From positions 29,726,480 to 29,790,479 of the forward strand of contig JALIGW010000005.1 of the NCBI GenBank assembly GCA_023053685.1: a DNA stretch of 64,000 nt. Direction: 5' to 3'. Under the pieces are notes generated by a model. It was not told the origin of the DNA, did not search any database, and was given only the letters and a program-made list of their open reading frames with translations. The position numbers and the translations under genes are program-made. The stretch is from Diadophis punctatus similis (Eukaryota > Chordata > Lepidosauria > Squamata > Dipsadidae). Positions 1-11,010 of the stretch are shown here, in pieces (position 1 is the stretch's first letter; every line of letters starts with the position of its first letter).

Positions 1-50
1 TAATTTCCATTGCATATTTTCCATAATGCATTAACATCAACCCCGTCTAT

Positions 51-250
51 CAGTGGTGAAATCTACTTACTTTCCCTACTGGTTCGGAAGCATGCGCTTT
101 TTCACCCTCTGCGCATGCGCAGAAGGCTTTGCGCATGCGCAGAGGATTAAAAAAAGAAAATGGTGACATCTGGGCGGGTGGGCGGAACCTTGCACTGTCG
201 CTGCTATTGGTACACCCAAACCGCGCCGAACTGGTAGCATTTCAGCTCTG
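51..250. mobile_element. hAT-type MITE with CAGTGGTG end
   Basis: Begins CAGTGGTGAAAT and ends CAGCTCTG, the same 3' end as the element at 60852-61124. Two copies of the palindrome TGCGCATGCGCA lie at 110-121 and 130-141. The flanking octamers match at only 5 of 8 positions, so the target duplication is eroded. Confidence 0.7.
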
Positions 251-618
251 CTGTAGATAAGTTTACAAATGTTAGGAGCAATATAGCAAAAGCTATCATT
301 ACCGTCTTTGCCAATGTTTGAAAATGAGGGAACTAGCTTTGCTTTCTTGTTTCCCTGGATTGCCATGACCAATCATTTTGTGTGTGTATGTGTGTGTGTC
401 TCAGTATCTCCAGTAATGAAAGTGCCTTTGAAAATTAAAATGTAAATTTTGTATTCTAAAGAGAACAACTATTTTATCCTAAAAATGATAAAATAAGAAT
501 TCTGAAACCAAAGGATATAAAATGATAGTTTTCTACTACAGAATTCCACCTGGATGTTCTGCTTTTTCTCTTTTCATTGAAGTGGAATTTAAATGTGGAA
601 AGAATATATGTTTGATTG

Positions 619-632
619 TTGCCATCTGCTGG
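619..632 (-). promoter_or_regulatory. CTCF-like motif
   Basis: The complement reads CCAGCAGATGGCAA, 13 of 14 positions of the CTCF core CCASYAGRKGGCRS. A second match in the same orientation lies 43 bp to the right. Confidence 0.45.
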
Positions 633-661
633 TTGATGTTGCTGCAAAACTAAGGTTGGCT

Positions 662-675
662 GTGCCATCTAGTGG
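662..675 (-). promoter_or_regulatory. CTCF-like motif, perfect core
   Basis: The complement reads CCACTAGATGGCAC, matching all 14 positions of the CTCF core consensus. It forms a tandem same-strand pair with the motif at 619-632, outside any recognised repeat. Confidence 0.5.
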
Positions 676-1105
676 TTTCTTTGGAGACTTTTGGTAGGTT
701 CATCTACTGAATCAATCAGCACCATAGATCAAGCCCATCTTCCAGGCAAACAATCCAAAGAAGTCTCATGTTGATCACAGGTATGGCAGGATTTTTCAGC
801 TTTTTGTTTCAAAAAGGAAACAGAATCAGATTTATAATGTCATGGTTTGTGAATACAGCAGCTGCATTCTCACAACCTCCCCAATTAAACAGGCATTCAC
901 AATATTACTATTCAACTGTGGGATTCTCAGATCATTTACCCAGAATTTATCCCTACAGATCTAAAAAAAGAAAAGAAAAGGAAGGACATTGGAATGTCCT
1001 GTCCAAACCCCAGCTATGTGAACACACACAAACACGCAAGCAAACTTGTGCCAATCCTGAAACACAAGAGATAGCTATGTCTAGTACATGGGAAAGGTTT
1101 TAAAG

Positions 1106-1107
<2 letters not shown>

Positions 1108-1177
<70 letters not shown>
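1108..1177. repeat. (TG)n microsatellite
   Basis: About 35 uninterrupted TG dinucleotides. Confidence 0.98.
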
Positions 1178-1182
<5 letters not shown>

Positions 1183-3060
1183 CAATTAAGTTAAATACAC
1201 GTTCCATGCCAGCTTTCTTCTAGGACACTCAGTGGAGTAGTCAGCAGGAAGTCAGAAGTCACTTCCACTCTCACTGCTTCTTTGCCCAGCCTTGACCATT
1301 CTGTTTCTAATTTTAGGTAAGGAAATATATCCAAAATGATGACCCAGTTGTGTAGTTCCAAATAAAATCTTATTTCAGTTAAATATGCTGCTTATTACCG
1401 CATTGAGAAAGATTTTGGAGTTACAGGCAGGTATTGGAGAAAGATCTTTTGGACCCTGCGCTGGTATATTGCCCGTTTCCTTCTCAGTTCTCTTGAGAAT
1501 CTATATTCATTTTTTCCAAAAGCAAAGGGGCAAGTGAAAGCTAGCCTATTTGTGGAAGCTGTGAGAACACATGAACATTATATCCTTAAGCTGCTCTTCT
1601 CTTTTGCTGATGCCAGCTTAATCTCTAAGCCTGCTTTAAAATCTCCTTTCCAGACTTAGAATCTTTCTCCGTGATTTGCCTAGGGTTCATTCTGGACTAC
1701 AGGCTACCATGGTCCCCAGTAGACCACTCCCCTGTTGCTCTGCTCCTCCTAACCTACCATTCCAGAAAAGCAATTGCTAAGTGCTCTCATTTCTACAGAC
1801 AGCTCATATTTGAGATACTCAATTTTGTATGTATGTATGTTTATGAAAACTTTTGCAACCAATTACAAAAGTGAGAAAACAATAAATACAACACCACAGT
1901 ACTTACATTAAAAACATAGGTAACTCAGAAAAAGAAAACAGCAAATCTGCCATGATTTCTCCAGATTTCAAGCCAGTATTCTACATGTCACTCAAGAGTT
2001 ATAACTACTGTACTATTGAGATTGCTATGTCAAAACAGTCTCTGCAGCAGAAATTAGAAAGTTAAATGTTTCTAATAATTAAGTTGCTGCTGTTGATTCA
2101 AGTGAAAGCATGTTCTTTCCTCTGTGCAGAAGCCAAAGAAAGTCTAAGGGGCTGCCTAGAAGAAAGTAAAGTATTGTTGGAAGAAAAATCCAGTCCGGTT
2201 CCAAGCCAGGTTCCAAGCCTGGAGAAAAATGCTGGAAATAAAATGGAGGCTGGCTACAAGGAAATAAGGTCTCTGTTTATTTGGATTCCAGAAACTTCAG
2301 TGACAGCAGCATGTTTCTGGGGTGGCTGACCAATTGGCGGGGTGAGTGGATGGATTTTTATAGGATTCTGGGGTTTGGTGATTGAGATGCTCCAGGGGGT
2401 TGTGCAATGTAGTGAGCCTTGTGTCTTTTGCTTTTCTAATGGTGGTGGGTAAGGCACCCCATGCCCTGTTTTGGTCAGTAAAGTGCTGCAAGAGGTCATC
2501 CAGGCCAAATATTTCAGCACTACTCGGGCTGGATCCGGGCCATAGGCCTTGAGTTTGATACTAAAGGTCTAAAAGGTCACGTCCTGTTCTTGGCGCTGAT
2601 TGGGGAATGTAGATTTTAGGAGTCTTTGTTTTTGTACTTTTTTTTAATCCCCTCCGCTCCAGCCTGGGGGAGCTATGGCTGAAGGTGTTTTGTTTGTGAA
2701 TAGGCTAGCCTGGATTTCTGAAAATGGATACTGAATGGAATGCTCCAGTTTTCTCAATAGATACAAAAGTATCTCATTCATAAAACTGAACTGTTGGAAG
2801 GACTGCCTGGAATGTTTTCCTGGTAGTGGATATAAGTGAACGATTTGATTCTAGGAAAGCCTTCTTTCTGGGGGTGGGGGTGCTGACTTCCTACAGTGTA
2901 AAAGCACAAGTTGGAAAACTCTATTTCAAAACTCCAGTGGAAGAATGCAGGTGAATTATGATGGGCTGTAGACAAGTACTGCAGAAGAATGGTCATTAAT
3001 TTTTGCTCTGAGAAATGCTTATTGGGCCATTCACATAGGACCGCCTGCAACTGTAGATAT
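1178..3060. other. Mostly unassigned intergenic sequence
   Basis: No gene recognised. A short stretch at 2528-2565 (GGATCCGGGCC then AGGCCTTGAGTTTGA) resembles the end of a common squamate MITE. The remainder is unique-looking. Confidence 0.45.
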
Positions 3061-3068
3061 ACCCTAAC

Positions 3069-3229
3069 CAGTGATGGGTTTTAAATCCCATCGCTACTGG
3101 TTTGCGCACGCGCGCATGCATGATGCTTTTGCGCATGCGCAGAAGCATCTGGGGTGGGTGGGTGGAGCCTCCTGCCATCGCTGCTACCAGTTCGTAGAAC
3201 CGGACTGTACTGGTAGCAACCCACCGCTG
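3069..3229. mobile_element. hAT-type MITE, perfect 8-bp target duplication
   Basis: Begins CAGTGATGGGTT and ends AACCCACCGCTG (imperfect inverted ends). ACCCTAAC occurs immediately before (3061-3068) and after (3230-3237), the 8-bp duplication expected of hAT insertion. It contains TGCGCATGCGCA at 3130-3141. Non-autonomous, with no coding capacity. Confidence 0.92.
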
Positions 3230-3662
3230 ACCCTAACCTTTGCTTTTCCAGACAACATTCATACAATTTGCAATTGAGTAAATGATGGTTTAAAAAGAAG
3301 CAGCTGGTGCAGTGACTTCAGTTGAATAGGTTTCATTGTCCAGAGCAAATGGTTAAAATCTCTTCTGCCTTCCCATATCCTGGTCCTCACTAACTGCACA
3401 AATGGTATCTGATTATTTGGGGAAGCTTGGGCTCCTAGATTTAGAATTTACAAATCCAGATAACCACTATAGATTATAACAGAGAGTTTTCTATATCTTT
3501 GTTACCATCTAATAACTCTGGTGAAAGCCTCAGATTTATACAATGTATTATATAAATATAAATATATTTATATTATATAAATATATATAACATACTGCCA
3601 CATCTTTCTTGTAGAAGAGAATATTTGTAGCTCAGGATTGAAGTGTGGAGGTTGATGCTCTC

Positions 3663-4007
3663 CAGTGGTGGGTTAGTGCCACAAGAAGTTTTTCTTTACT
3701 TTGCAAGGTTTTTCCCTGAACACAACAGCTGAGAGACAAGATGGAGCTGCCAGTCTCGCAATGGGGCGCAATTTGGGGGTGACAGATGGGGCAGGGGATG
3801 GGGCGGGGTGGGGCAGGGCCGCTGAAGGAGGGGAAATTTTCCTACCTTTTCCTGTGGGCGTGACTTGGTGGGGGTCATGTGAGTGGGCGTGGGCATGAGT
3901 GATGTCAAGTTGGCCACGCCCACTCAGTCACATGACCATCAAACCACACCCACAAAATAAGCCACACCCACAGAACCGGCAGTAAAAAAAATTAGAACCC
4001 ACCCCTG
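3663..4007. mobile_element. hAT-type MITE (GTGGGCGTGG-rich family)
   Basis: Ends CAGTGGTGGGTT and AACCCACCCCTG, flanked by ATGCTCTC and GTGCTCTC (7 of 8). The 3' half has repeated complements of the GGGCGTGG motif seen in the elements at 28.7, 48.6, 49.5 and 53.3 kb. It has split a Penelope-associated fragment that resumes at 4008. Confidence 0.85.
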
Positions 4008-4080
4008 GTGCTCTCTGAGCTTGGTTCTAAGCTTGCAGACATTTCATTACCCTTCTAGGTAACACCACCATCAATCATAT
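4008..4080. mobile_element. Penelope-associated fragment
   Basis: Contains CTCTCTGAGCTTGGTTCTAAG and a TGCAGACATTTCATTACC string, characteristic of dispersed squamate Penelope-like 3' regions. A related piece lies near 26470-26535. Confidence 0.45.
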
Positions 4081-4265
4081 TATGTTCTTTAGCAGTATAT
4101 TGTTTAACTCAGTGTGCATAGTAGCAGCATGCAATACAGCAGAGTATCCAGCTCACGCAGTTATTGAAAATGAGTAGTTTATTTCATGGCACCTGTTTAA
4201 AAGTTCCGAAGAGATAAGCAATAGTAAATAGATAAGTAAGTAAACAGAATGCAAAGACTTAAGAC

Positions 4266-4565
4266 CGTGATAGTGAACCTATGGCACCCGTGCCCAAAGT
4301 CGCCTGGCAAACACGGCCTTGCCTGTTTGTCTTCCAGGTTTCTGGTGCGCATGCGCACGTGATGATCAGCTGTTCTTCGCGCGCACGGCAGTGCCAAAAA
4401 CTGGTGTGCGCATGTGCGTCAGCCAGCTGAGTGTCGGGCGTGCATGTGCGCTAGAACCCGAAGTTTGGCTTTTCCGGCGCACGGCCCCAACAAGCGCGCG
4501 TGCATGCCCGATGTTTCTGTGCAAACTTTTTGGCACTTGGTGCCAAAAAGGTTCGCCATCACTGA
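4266..4565. mobile_element. hAT-type MITE, GTGATGGCGAACC family
   Basis: Inverted ends GTGATAGTGAACCTATGGCA and AAAAGGTTCGCCATCACTGA. Flanks CTTAAGAC (4258-4265) and CCTAAGAC (4566-4573) match at 7 of 8. The interior is CpG-rich with the palindrome TGCGCATGCGCA at 4346-4357. Related copies are at 5887 and 6599. Confidence 0.88.
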
Positions 4566-4748
4566 CCTAAGACAATATGGTCAAGAGAAATGGGCAGCAA
4601 TCACTATCATTGCCCAGAAGTGTCCTTGGAATAGATAACTTCTTTTGGCAAAATCAGGATAAATTAGAATTTCATACTGATAAAATAGAAATGATTATGT
4701 TATGATAGAGAATGTCCAAACAAAGCTTCACATGTACAACATATTTTA

Positions 4749-4900
4749 TGGCAGCCTTCCCAAACTTTGTGCCTCTCTAAATGTAGTAGGATTGTGGCTC
4801 CCAAAATTCTTGTTAATGTAATTAATTAGACTGGGATTCTGAGAGTTGTAGTCCCCATATACAGTAGCTGGAGGCCATCTAATTGAGGATGTCTGCATTA
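4749..4900. mobile_element. Diverged palindromic MITE (GAGTTGTAGTCCC type)
   Basis: Left part CCTTCCCAAACTTTGTGCC and right part GGGATTCTGAGAGTTGTAGTCC are characteristic of a common squamate fold-back MITE. The copy is old and its ends are unclear. Confidence 0.5.
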
Positions 4901-5886
4901 TGGGCAATACCATCATTTTTATGAATCGGGACTACAGGGGCTTACCTCTAAAAATCTGACTTGAAGTCTTCCTGAGATTGCCTTGTTCCGCTTGCTCTTG
5001 GCTTTGTTTTCTTAAGATGTTTTCTTATGGGTGTACTAATTAGTTTTGTGGTCACAGTCTTAATAGTGCTATTAGATCTGGATTGCAAAAAATGTAATGT
5101 CATGTGTTTTGGCAACATCAATCTGGCAGACTCATATTATAAAACCAAAGAAATCCATTATGTAAACTGTAAAAAAAGTCAGTAAAATCTATTATTTTAT
5201 TTATAAATTATAAAAGCCACATAAAGACAAAAACATAACTGAGTTTTCTCTATCTCTATTGCCAATTGGATACTGTTGAGGATAAAACTGCACTGATAAA
5301 AATCGGTCCAGAGAACCACATCATGTTTAATATATGTGCACCGATGCTTGGTGTTTATTGAATTTAATAAGCCAAAATGATACACATGGAAAGGTAAAAG
5401 TAAAAAGGCGCATTTAATCCATTAAGAAACTATTTAAAGTACTACTGGCCCAAGGGAAGAGAGATAATAAGATGATATAGATTTGAATTCTTTCCTGGAG
5501 GAATTAAAGATTGTATAAAAGTTCACAACAGTATGAAGCCAGCTGACTGGATAATCATTGGGTGCTGCTTTGAACATGATCCAAGTAAATTTATCCTAAG
5601 ACTATTAGCCCTAAAATATATTTAATTAAAGTCTAAAACTGCTAGAAAACAACTGCAATCTTTTGTCTTCTACAAAGACTGCAGAATGCATTAAACTCAA
5701 CATGTTGAATCCAAAGTATGTTACTTTACTGAGAGACAATATAGGTTAGCACTGAAAGTGTTCGGTATGAATTAAGGAATTCAAGTACCTACATAACCAC
5801 TGATTGACTTTGACCTATTTTACCTCAAACAGTTGCCCTTGTAGAAATAAACTAAAGTTCTCCATCTCCTGGGAAAGAGATAGAAC
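4901..5886. other. Unassigned AT-rich sequence
   Basis: No repeat or exon recognised; short open frames only. Confidence 0.4.
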
Positions 5887-6060
5887 CATGATGGTGAATC
5901 TATGCCACGTGTGCCAGAGGTGGCACGCAGAGCCCTCTCTGTGGGCCCTGGCATACGCACCGGCCAGCTGGTCTTCGGGCTTCCAGCACACACACGCATG
6001 CGCATGCACATGCACGTTCTGGTTTGGGCACTCAGTGCCAAAAAGGTTCGCCATCACTGA
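5887..6060. mobile_element. hAT-type MITE, GTGATGGCGAACC family
   Basis: Ends CATGATGGTGAATCTATGCC and AAAGGTTCGCCATCACTGA. It is a shorter relative of the element at 4266-4565, with an alternating GCATGCGCATG interior. The target duplication is eroded. Confidence 0.8.
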
Positions 6061-6547
6061 TCTAGACTATTGAATAGTAGGCATATTGGTATGCCTATTA
6101 CCAATAGGCATACACCTATTAAATAATATCTTTTTTAAAAGAAAAAAATAGAGGATGTAAGTGCTAAAGACTGCCTCTGTGTTAAGTCAAGAGGTGTTTG
6201 TGTCTTATAAGCTTAGATTCTCCATTGTAGTTATATAGCCTTACCTGACAGTAAATCTGACTGAATTTAATAGAAATTATTTCTGAGTGGATCAGCATAG
6301 GATTATACAATAACTTACTTGTACTTGGATCTCAGAGAAACCAATGGGATCAACAGCATGTTTCCCAGTTTAGCTGGTCTTTAAGGCAGCTTCAAAAGGA
6401 TTTTGCAGGACAGTCAGGCAGTAATAGTGAATGAGCTGCCATATGGGTAAGTTTTACTATTTGGTACTTTTATTCCTTTATTGATATTGTAAACTTCCTT
6501 AAATAGTAGGTGGTAGGTAATACATAAACTTTTGCATAAATTCATTA
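6061..6547. other. Unassigned AT-rich sequence
   Basis: Contains a local hairpin (TAGGCATATTGGTATGCC and neighbours, 6078-6115). Nothing else recognised. Confidence 0.4.
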
Positions 6548-6588
6548 TTTCATTCATTCATTTATTTATTCATTCACTCACTCATTGA
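6548..6588. repeat. (TTCA)n/(TTTA)n microsatellite
   Basis: Short imperfect tetranucleotide run abutting the next MITE. Confidence 0.8.
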
Positions 6589-6598
6589 TATTCTATCT

Positions 6599-7174
6599 CA
6601 ATGATGATGAACCTTTTCCCCCTCAGGTGTTGAAAGTGTGCGCGCGCGTGCGCTAGCGTGCGTGCACACATGCTTACACCCATAATTCAATGCCCCCATG
6701 CACCACGCCCCCCTGCATATTTGTGCGTGACCTCCCTCATGCTGCCCTGCCTCCTGTGCATGCACACGCAAACCCCCATGCTCCCCCATGCATGTGTGCA
6801 TCACCCCCACCCCATTTTGGGCATAGCAGGCCTCCCTGAAGCTTCCAGAGGCCAGAAACGGAACGTTTCCTGACTTCCGGTGGGCCCAGTAGGCCCATTT
6901 TTCGCCCTCCCCAGGCTCCAGGAAATGGCCTCCCCCGCCCCCCGGAGGCCCTCCGGAGGCCGAAAACGCCCTCCCAGAGTCTCCGCGCAAGCCCTGTACT
7001 TATCTGGCATCCAAAATGGGCCGCATGGAGACTCCTGGGGGGAGGGGAGGGGCGGCATGGGCGGAGCCATCTGAAAATCAGCTGGCTGCCGTGCGTATGC
7101 ATGCTGGAGCTGAGCTAGGGCAACAGCTAGGGCCCACAGATATGGCTACGCGTGCCATAGGTTCGCCATCACGG
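6599..7174. mobile_element. Long hAT-type MITE, GTGATGGCGAACC family
   Basis: Starts CAATGATGATGAACC and ends CATAGGTTCGCCATCACGG. At 576 bp it is the longest of three relatives in this 3-kb stretch. The interior is GC- and CpG-rich, with the long spurious open frames expected of such composition. No clear target duplication. Confidence 0.75.
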
Positions 7175-7789
7175 AGCTACTACATCTGGGCTGCAAATTT
7201 TCAACCCAAACCTGATAACCCTAATTAATACAAACTCTGTAGATCTGTTCATTTAAAAAAGAGTTCCACTGAAGATGTGAAGTTGTGTTAAGTGGTGTCT
7301 GGTAGTCTGCTAAACCAGCAGATTCATTTGCTTCACCACCTGTGCCCTATGCATTGTAACAAGCATGACTGGAATTTCTCCAGAATAGTTTCCAATGCTC
7401 TCTTTTGTGTAAGTATTTCAGTCCAGAGAGGCCCTCCCTGGAAACCTCTTATTATAGGTTTACATGAGGGAGAGGGAGTGGCCTACTGCTTTCTATTAAT
7501 GCAACTCTAAAACAAACGAAGTAGTTTTTTCCTAATATTTATTTCTCTTTAATGAAATATTTAGAATGCACGGGGAAAATTGTTCCATTGTACTTGCAAG
7601 TATAGTTCTGCAGCTACATATGAAATGATATAGTACATTAGCTTTTTATTTTTAATGCAGACACATATCACACACTAATTATTAGGATTAAAATGACTGT
7701 CATAGATGCTTGTCTATTTACAGGTGGTCATGGTGGATGTTGCCAGTCACAAAACATCAATCCTTGGGAAACATGTTACTGAGGTCATT
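7175..7789. other. Unassigned sequence
   Basis: No repeat or exon recognised. Ends at a CCCT microsatellite. Confidence 0.4.
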
Positions 7790-7819
7790 CCCTCCCTCCC
7801 TCCCTCCCTCCCTCCCTCC
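7790..7819. repeat. (CCCT)n microsatellite
   Basis: About seven CCCT units. Confidence 0.95.
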
Positions 7820-7921
7820 AGGACAGCACCCTTCCAAATGAGCTACCCATCCTTTTTATATTCTAAGGGCATCTGCAGGGAATGTGTCATCCCATTATCC
7901 CAATTTTTAGATTTCCTAGAA

Positions 7922-8190
7922 CAATGGTTTTCAACCTTCCTAATGCCGCGCCCCGTGCCCCGCCGCCACAACCCCACCACGACTCACCCCGCCACTGTGC
8001 CCGCCGCTGCGACCCCTGCCCCGCCACCGTTATTTGGGTTCTTTTACCCTCTGCGCATGCGCAAAGCGTTCTGCGCATGTGCAGAGGGTAAAGGAACCCA
8101 AATGGTGGCATCCGGGCAAAGTCTCCCGACCCCTGTGAAAGAGTCGTTCGACCCCCAAAGGGGTCGCGACCCCCAGGTTGAGAACCACTG
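7922..8190. mobile_element. hAT/Charlie-type MITE, perfect 8-bp target duplication
   Basis: Inverted ends CAATGGTTTTCAACCTTCCT and AGGTTGAGAACCACTG, with the familiar GGGGTCGCGACCCCCAGG end block. TCCTAGAA occurs on both sides (7914-7921, 8191-8198). The central hairpin includes TGCGCATGCGCA at 8052-8063. Confidence 0.93.
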
Positions 8191-9597
8191 TCCTAGAAGC
8201 AAAGACTGCCTTGCCTGGAGGATCACAATTCTCATTTTGTGCTGCTGTTTAGTGGGCCTTTGAATTTCTGTAGTCCAAATATGACAGTCATAAAGAAATA
8301 AGAATAAAAAATGCTGCATGAGACTAAAGATTCAATACCACAAATGATGCATTACACATAATTCTTTATTGGTATTATTTAAAATCTGGACTAATATACA
8401 AGCCATTATCAATTGGTTTCTAGCAATTAACCATGATTAAGGGAGCTACAGTATGCCCATGGGCAACATGCAGAAATAGCAACGTTTCTTTCATTTTTAT
8501 TGTTTTCAAACAAAATATCTTATCGCCTGTGCTTTCATCTTTATTCATATTCATCCATAATGATTTTTTACCTCAAACAGTTAAAGGTTTATACATGGAT
8601 ACCTCTCTGTATCCTCCCATTTCCTGTCTTCTCTTGCTGATCAAGATTATTTATTTATTTATATCCTGTCTTTATTATTTTTTAATTAAAAATACAAGGT
8701 GGCAAATATACCTAATATTCCTTTCTCTTTAAAGGTTTCCCTGTAGCGAAACATGACTTTATATATGTATACCAAATGTCATATTCAGGCAAGGTTTAAA
8801 AATTACTGGAGTAATAAACTCAATCAGGAATAAAGTTTTAATAATGCAGTATCCTATCACGTCATAGGATGTAGTATACTGTAATGCAATTGATCTGCTT
8901 CCGCAGTGATCAACTCTGAAAACTTGAATCAAACTTCATTTTGACATAGCATTTACATTTGCTTGCTAGATAAGGGGGCAAAGTGAATTCCCTGAGAATT
9001 CAAACACTGACATTCTTCACAAGTTACGCATTTATTACTGCTATATTTTCTGTATCCCTGGTGACTAGGATTGTTTTATTGATTTAAATTTTCTTTTGGC
9101 ATTTGGTTATGTAGAGGGCAAGGGGTTTACAAGAAGATGCCCTCCTTTGATAATGCTTCTATAATACCAGCAGTGCTTCCAAGTCAACAAACAATTAACT
9201 TTAGCCTGAAGAGGGCAGGATAACTTCATTGTCCATAAGCTTTACAACATAATAGGCTTTAAATACACAAGTCGTACATCTTCATCCTCCATCATCTTGC
9301 AAGCTGCTCTCTACTTCCGCTACTTCCCAGTTAACCTTTTCCCCCTTAGATGATTGTACATGGGCCAGAATGAAATGCTCAAATATTTCTTATTGTCTCA
9401 GAAAGCATTTTTCTAAAATGACACTGGCAACTCATGGAGTCTATCTTTGGAAATAAAGATGGCACTAGTAGTTGGTCTTTCATAAATATTGTTTAAAGAA
9501 AAAAAATTCTAATAAACCCAGTATGAATACCCCAATCATCACTTGAGCCTCAAAGCTAGTTTCCCATCTCCATGTAGTAAAATGCCTATTAAAGTTA
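8191..9597. other. Unassigned AT-rich sequence
   Basis: No gene or repeat recognised over 1.4 kb apart from short TTTA runs near 8650. Confidence 0.4.
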
Positions 9598-9708
9598 TAC
9601 GAGGGTGAATCAAAAAGTAATTCCATTTGCTTTAGGACAGATATAATTACCAACACAGGAACATGTAGCATACATCAAAATGAAGCTGGTCCTCTGTGGA
9701 TCACATCC

Positions 9709-10010
9709 CTACTTCTCAACATAGTCACCGTTTCTCTCAATAGCAATGTTCCACCTTCGAATGAGAGCATGTATCCCTGCCTCATAAAATTTTGTTGACT
9801 GTTCTTTGAGCCACTTCTTCACTGCAGTTTTCACTTCCTCGTCACTGGAATAATGTTTGCCTCTCAAACCCTCTTTCGTGGGGCTGAAGAGATGATAGTC
9901 TGAAGGCACTAAATCTGGTGAGTATGGAGGATGCGGTAAAGTTGTCCATTTGGCAAGAAATCAACCAGAATGACACCTTGAGCATCCCAAAAGACAGTCG
10001 CCATGATTTT
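9709..10010 (-). pseudogene. Mariner transposase fragment, internally deleted
   Basis: On the minus strand the C-terminal portion (from PSDYHLF to DYVEK and stop) closely matches the plus-strand arm. Upstream, TVFWDAQGVILVDFL, with the first catalytic aspartate, is joined out of frame to the later part, so the middle of the catalytic domain, including the HDNARPH block, is deleted. Confidence 0.85.
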
Positions 10011-10015
10011 TCCAA

Positions 10016-10449
10016 CTGTCATTCTGGTGGATTTCTTGCCAAGAGGAGAAACAATAAACTCTGAGGCCTACATTGAGACCCTGAAGAGGCTCAGCGCAAG
10101 AATCCGACCAGTGAGACACAACTTGCCAATCGACAAAGTCCTCCTTCTGCACGACAATGCTCGACCACACACAAGCATCAGGACAAGGGAGACAATCGCC
10201 TCATTCGGGTGGACAACTTTACCGCATCCTCCATACTCACCAGATTTAGCGCCTTCAGACTATCATCTCTTCGGCCCCATGACAGAGGGTTTGAGAGGCA
10301 AACATTATTCCAGTGATGAGGAAGTGAAAACTGCAGTGAAGAAGTGGCTCAAAGAACAGTCAACAGAATTTTACGAGGCAGGGATACATGCTCTCATTCA
10401 AAGGTGGAATATTGCTATTGAAAGAAACGGTGACTATGTTGAGAAGTAG
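10016..10449 (+). pseudogene. Mariner transposase, C-terminal catalytic half
   Basis: About 144 uninterrupted codons to TAG. LLLHDNARPH carries the second catalytic aspartate and SPDLAPSDYHLF the third, with 34 residues between them: the DD34D signature of mariner. The first aspartate and the helix-turn-helix domain are missing, because the frame begins at VILVDFL inside the palindrome junction. It cannot be an active transposase alone. Confidence 0.92.
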
Positions 10450-10930
10450 GGATGTGATCCACAGACGACCAGCTTCATTTTGATGTATGCTACATGTTCC
10501 TGTGTTGGTAATTATACCTGTCCTAAAGAAAATGGCATTACTTTATGACTCACCCTCATATATAACTGTAATATTTTTAGATTCAGGTGCTAGGAAAGTC
10601 TTGAAGAGCTGTTGCCACAGTCAATTGGGGGCTTAGGATGTCTAGTAAAGTGATCCTTTGTGCTTGCTGCTGACTCCAGTTATAAAATCCAGATCACCCC
10701 AATTCAAATGGAATCCAAACAGAAATCCCTTCATATCATTTCCAGAGAAAAAAATGCAGATTACAAGAACCAGGAGTGTTATTACTCAGGTGACCCTGAG
10801 GACACAGATAAACCTCCAAGTGCTTCAACGACCCTCTAAAAGGATGCAAATTACCAGCTGTCTGCAAGGAATATAAATTCTTCCATTCCCCACTATCCTG
10901 TCAGAAGTGAAACGTCTTCAAAAGAAAAAA

Positions 10931-11010
10931 ACAAGAAAGTCCAGTTGCCTCCTGAAAAAGCACCTTTGGGACAACCATGACCTGGATGACTGAGAATCTT
11001 TATAGACCTT
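10931..11010 (+). mobile_element. Penelope-like 3' fragment
   Basis: Contains GTCCAGTTGCCTCCTGAAAA, then CACCTTTGGGACAACCATGA and CTGGATGACTGAGAATC, also present at 37260-37330. It is a dispersed squamate repeat associated with Penelope-like elements. Confidence 0.6.

Larger units (their letters stand above)
259..1107. other. Unassigned intergenic sequence
   Basis: AT-rich sequence with a short TG run near 380-400 and the two CTCF-like motifs listed separately. The open frame at 768-1103 has no recognisable domain and runs up to a microsatellite. Confidence 0.5.
9600..10558. mobile_element. Composite palindromic mariner: two 3' halves tail-out
   Basis: Flanked by TA on both sides (9598-9599, 10559-10560). 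Left end CGAGGGTGAATCAAAAAGTAA and the complement of the right end TGAGGGTGAGTCATAAAGTAA match as mariner terminal repeats. The left arm (9600 to about 10015) is a minus-strand 3' half and the right arm a plus-strand 3' half, so both outer ends are the original 3' end. The 5' half with the DNA-binding domain is absent from both arms. Confidence 0.9.

Noticed and set aside
768..1103. 111-codon open frame
   Set aside because: No domain and no splice or family support; ends at a TG microsatellite.
6598..7102. Frames of 121 and 130 residues
   Set aside because: Lie inside a CpG-rich hAT MITE; no domain.
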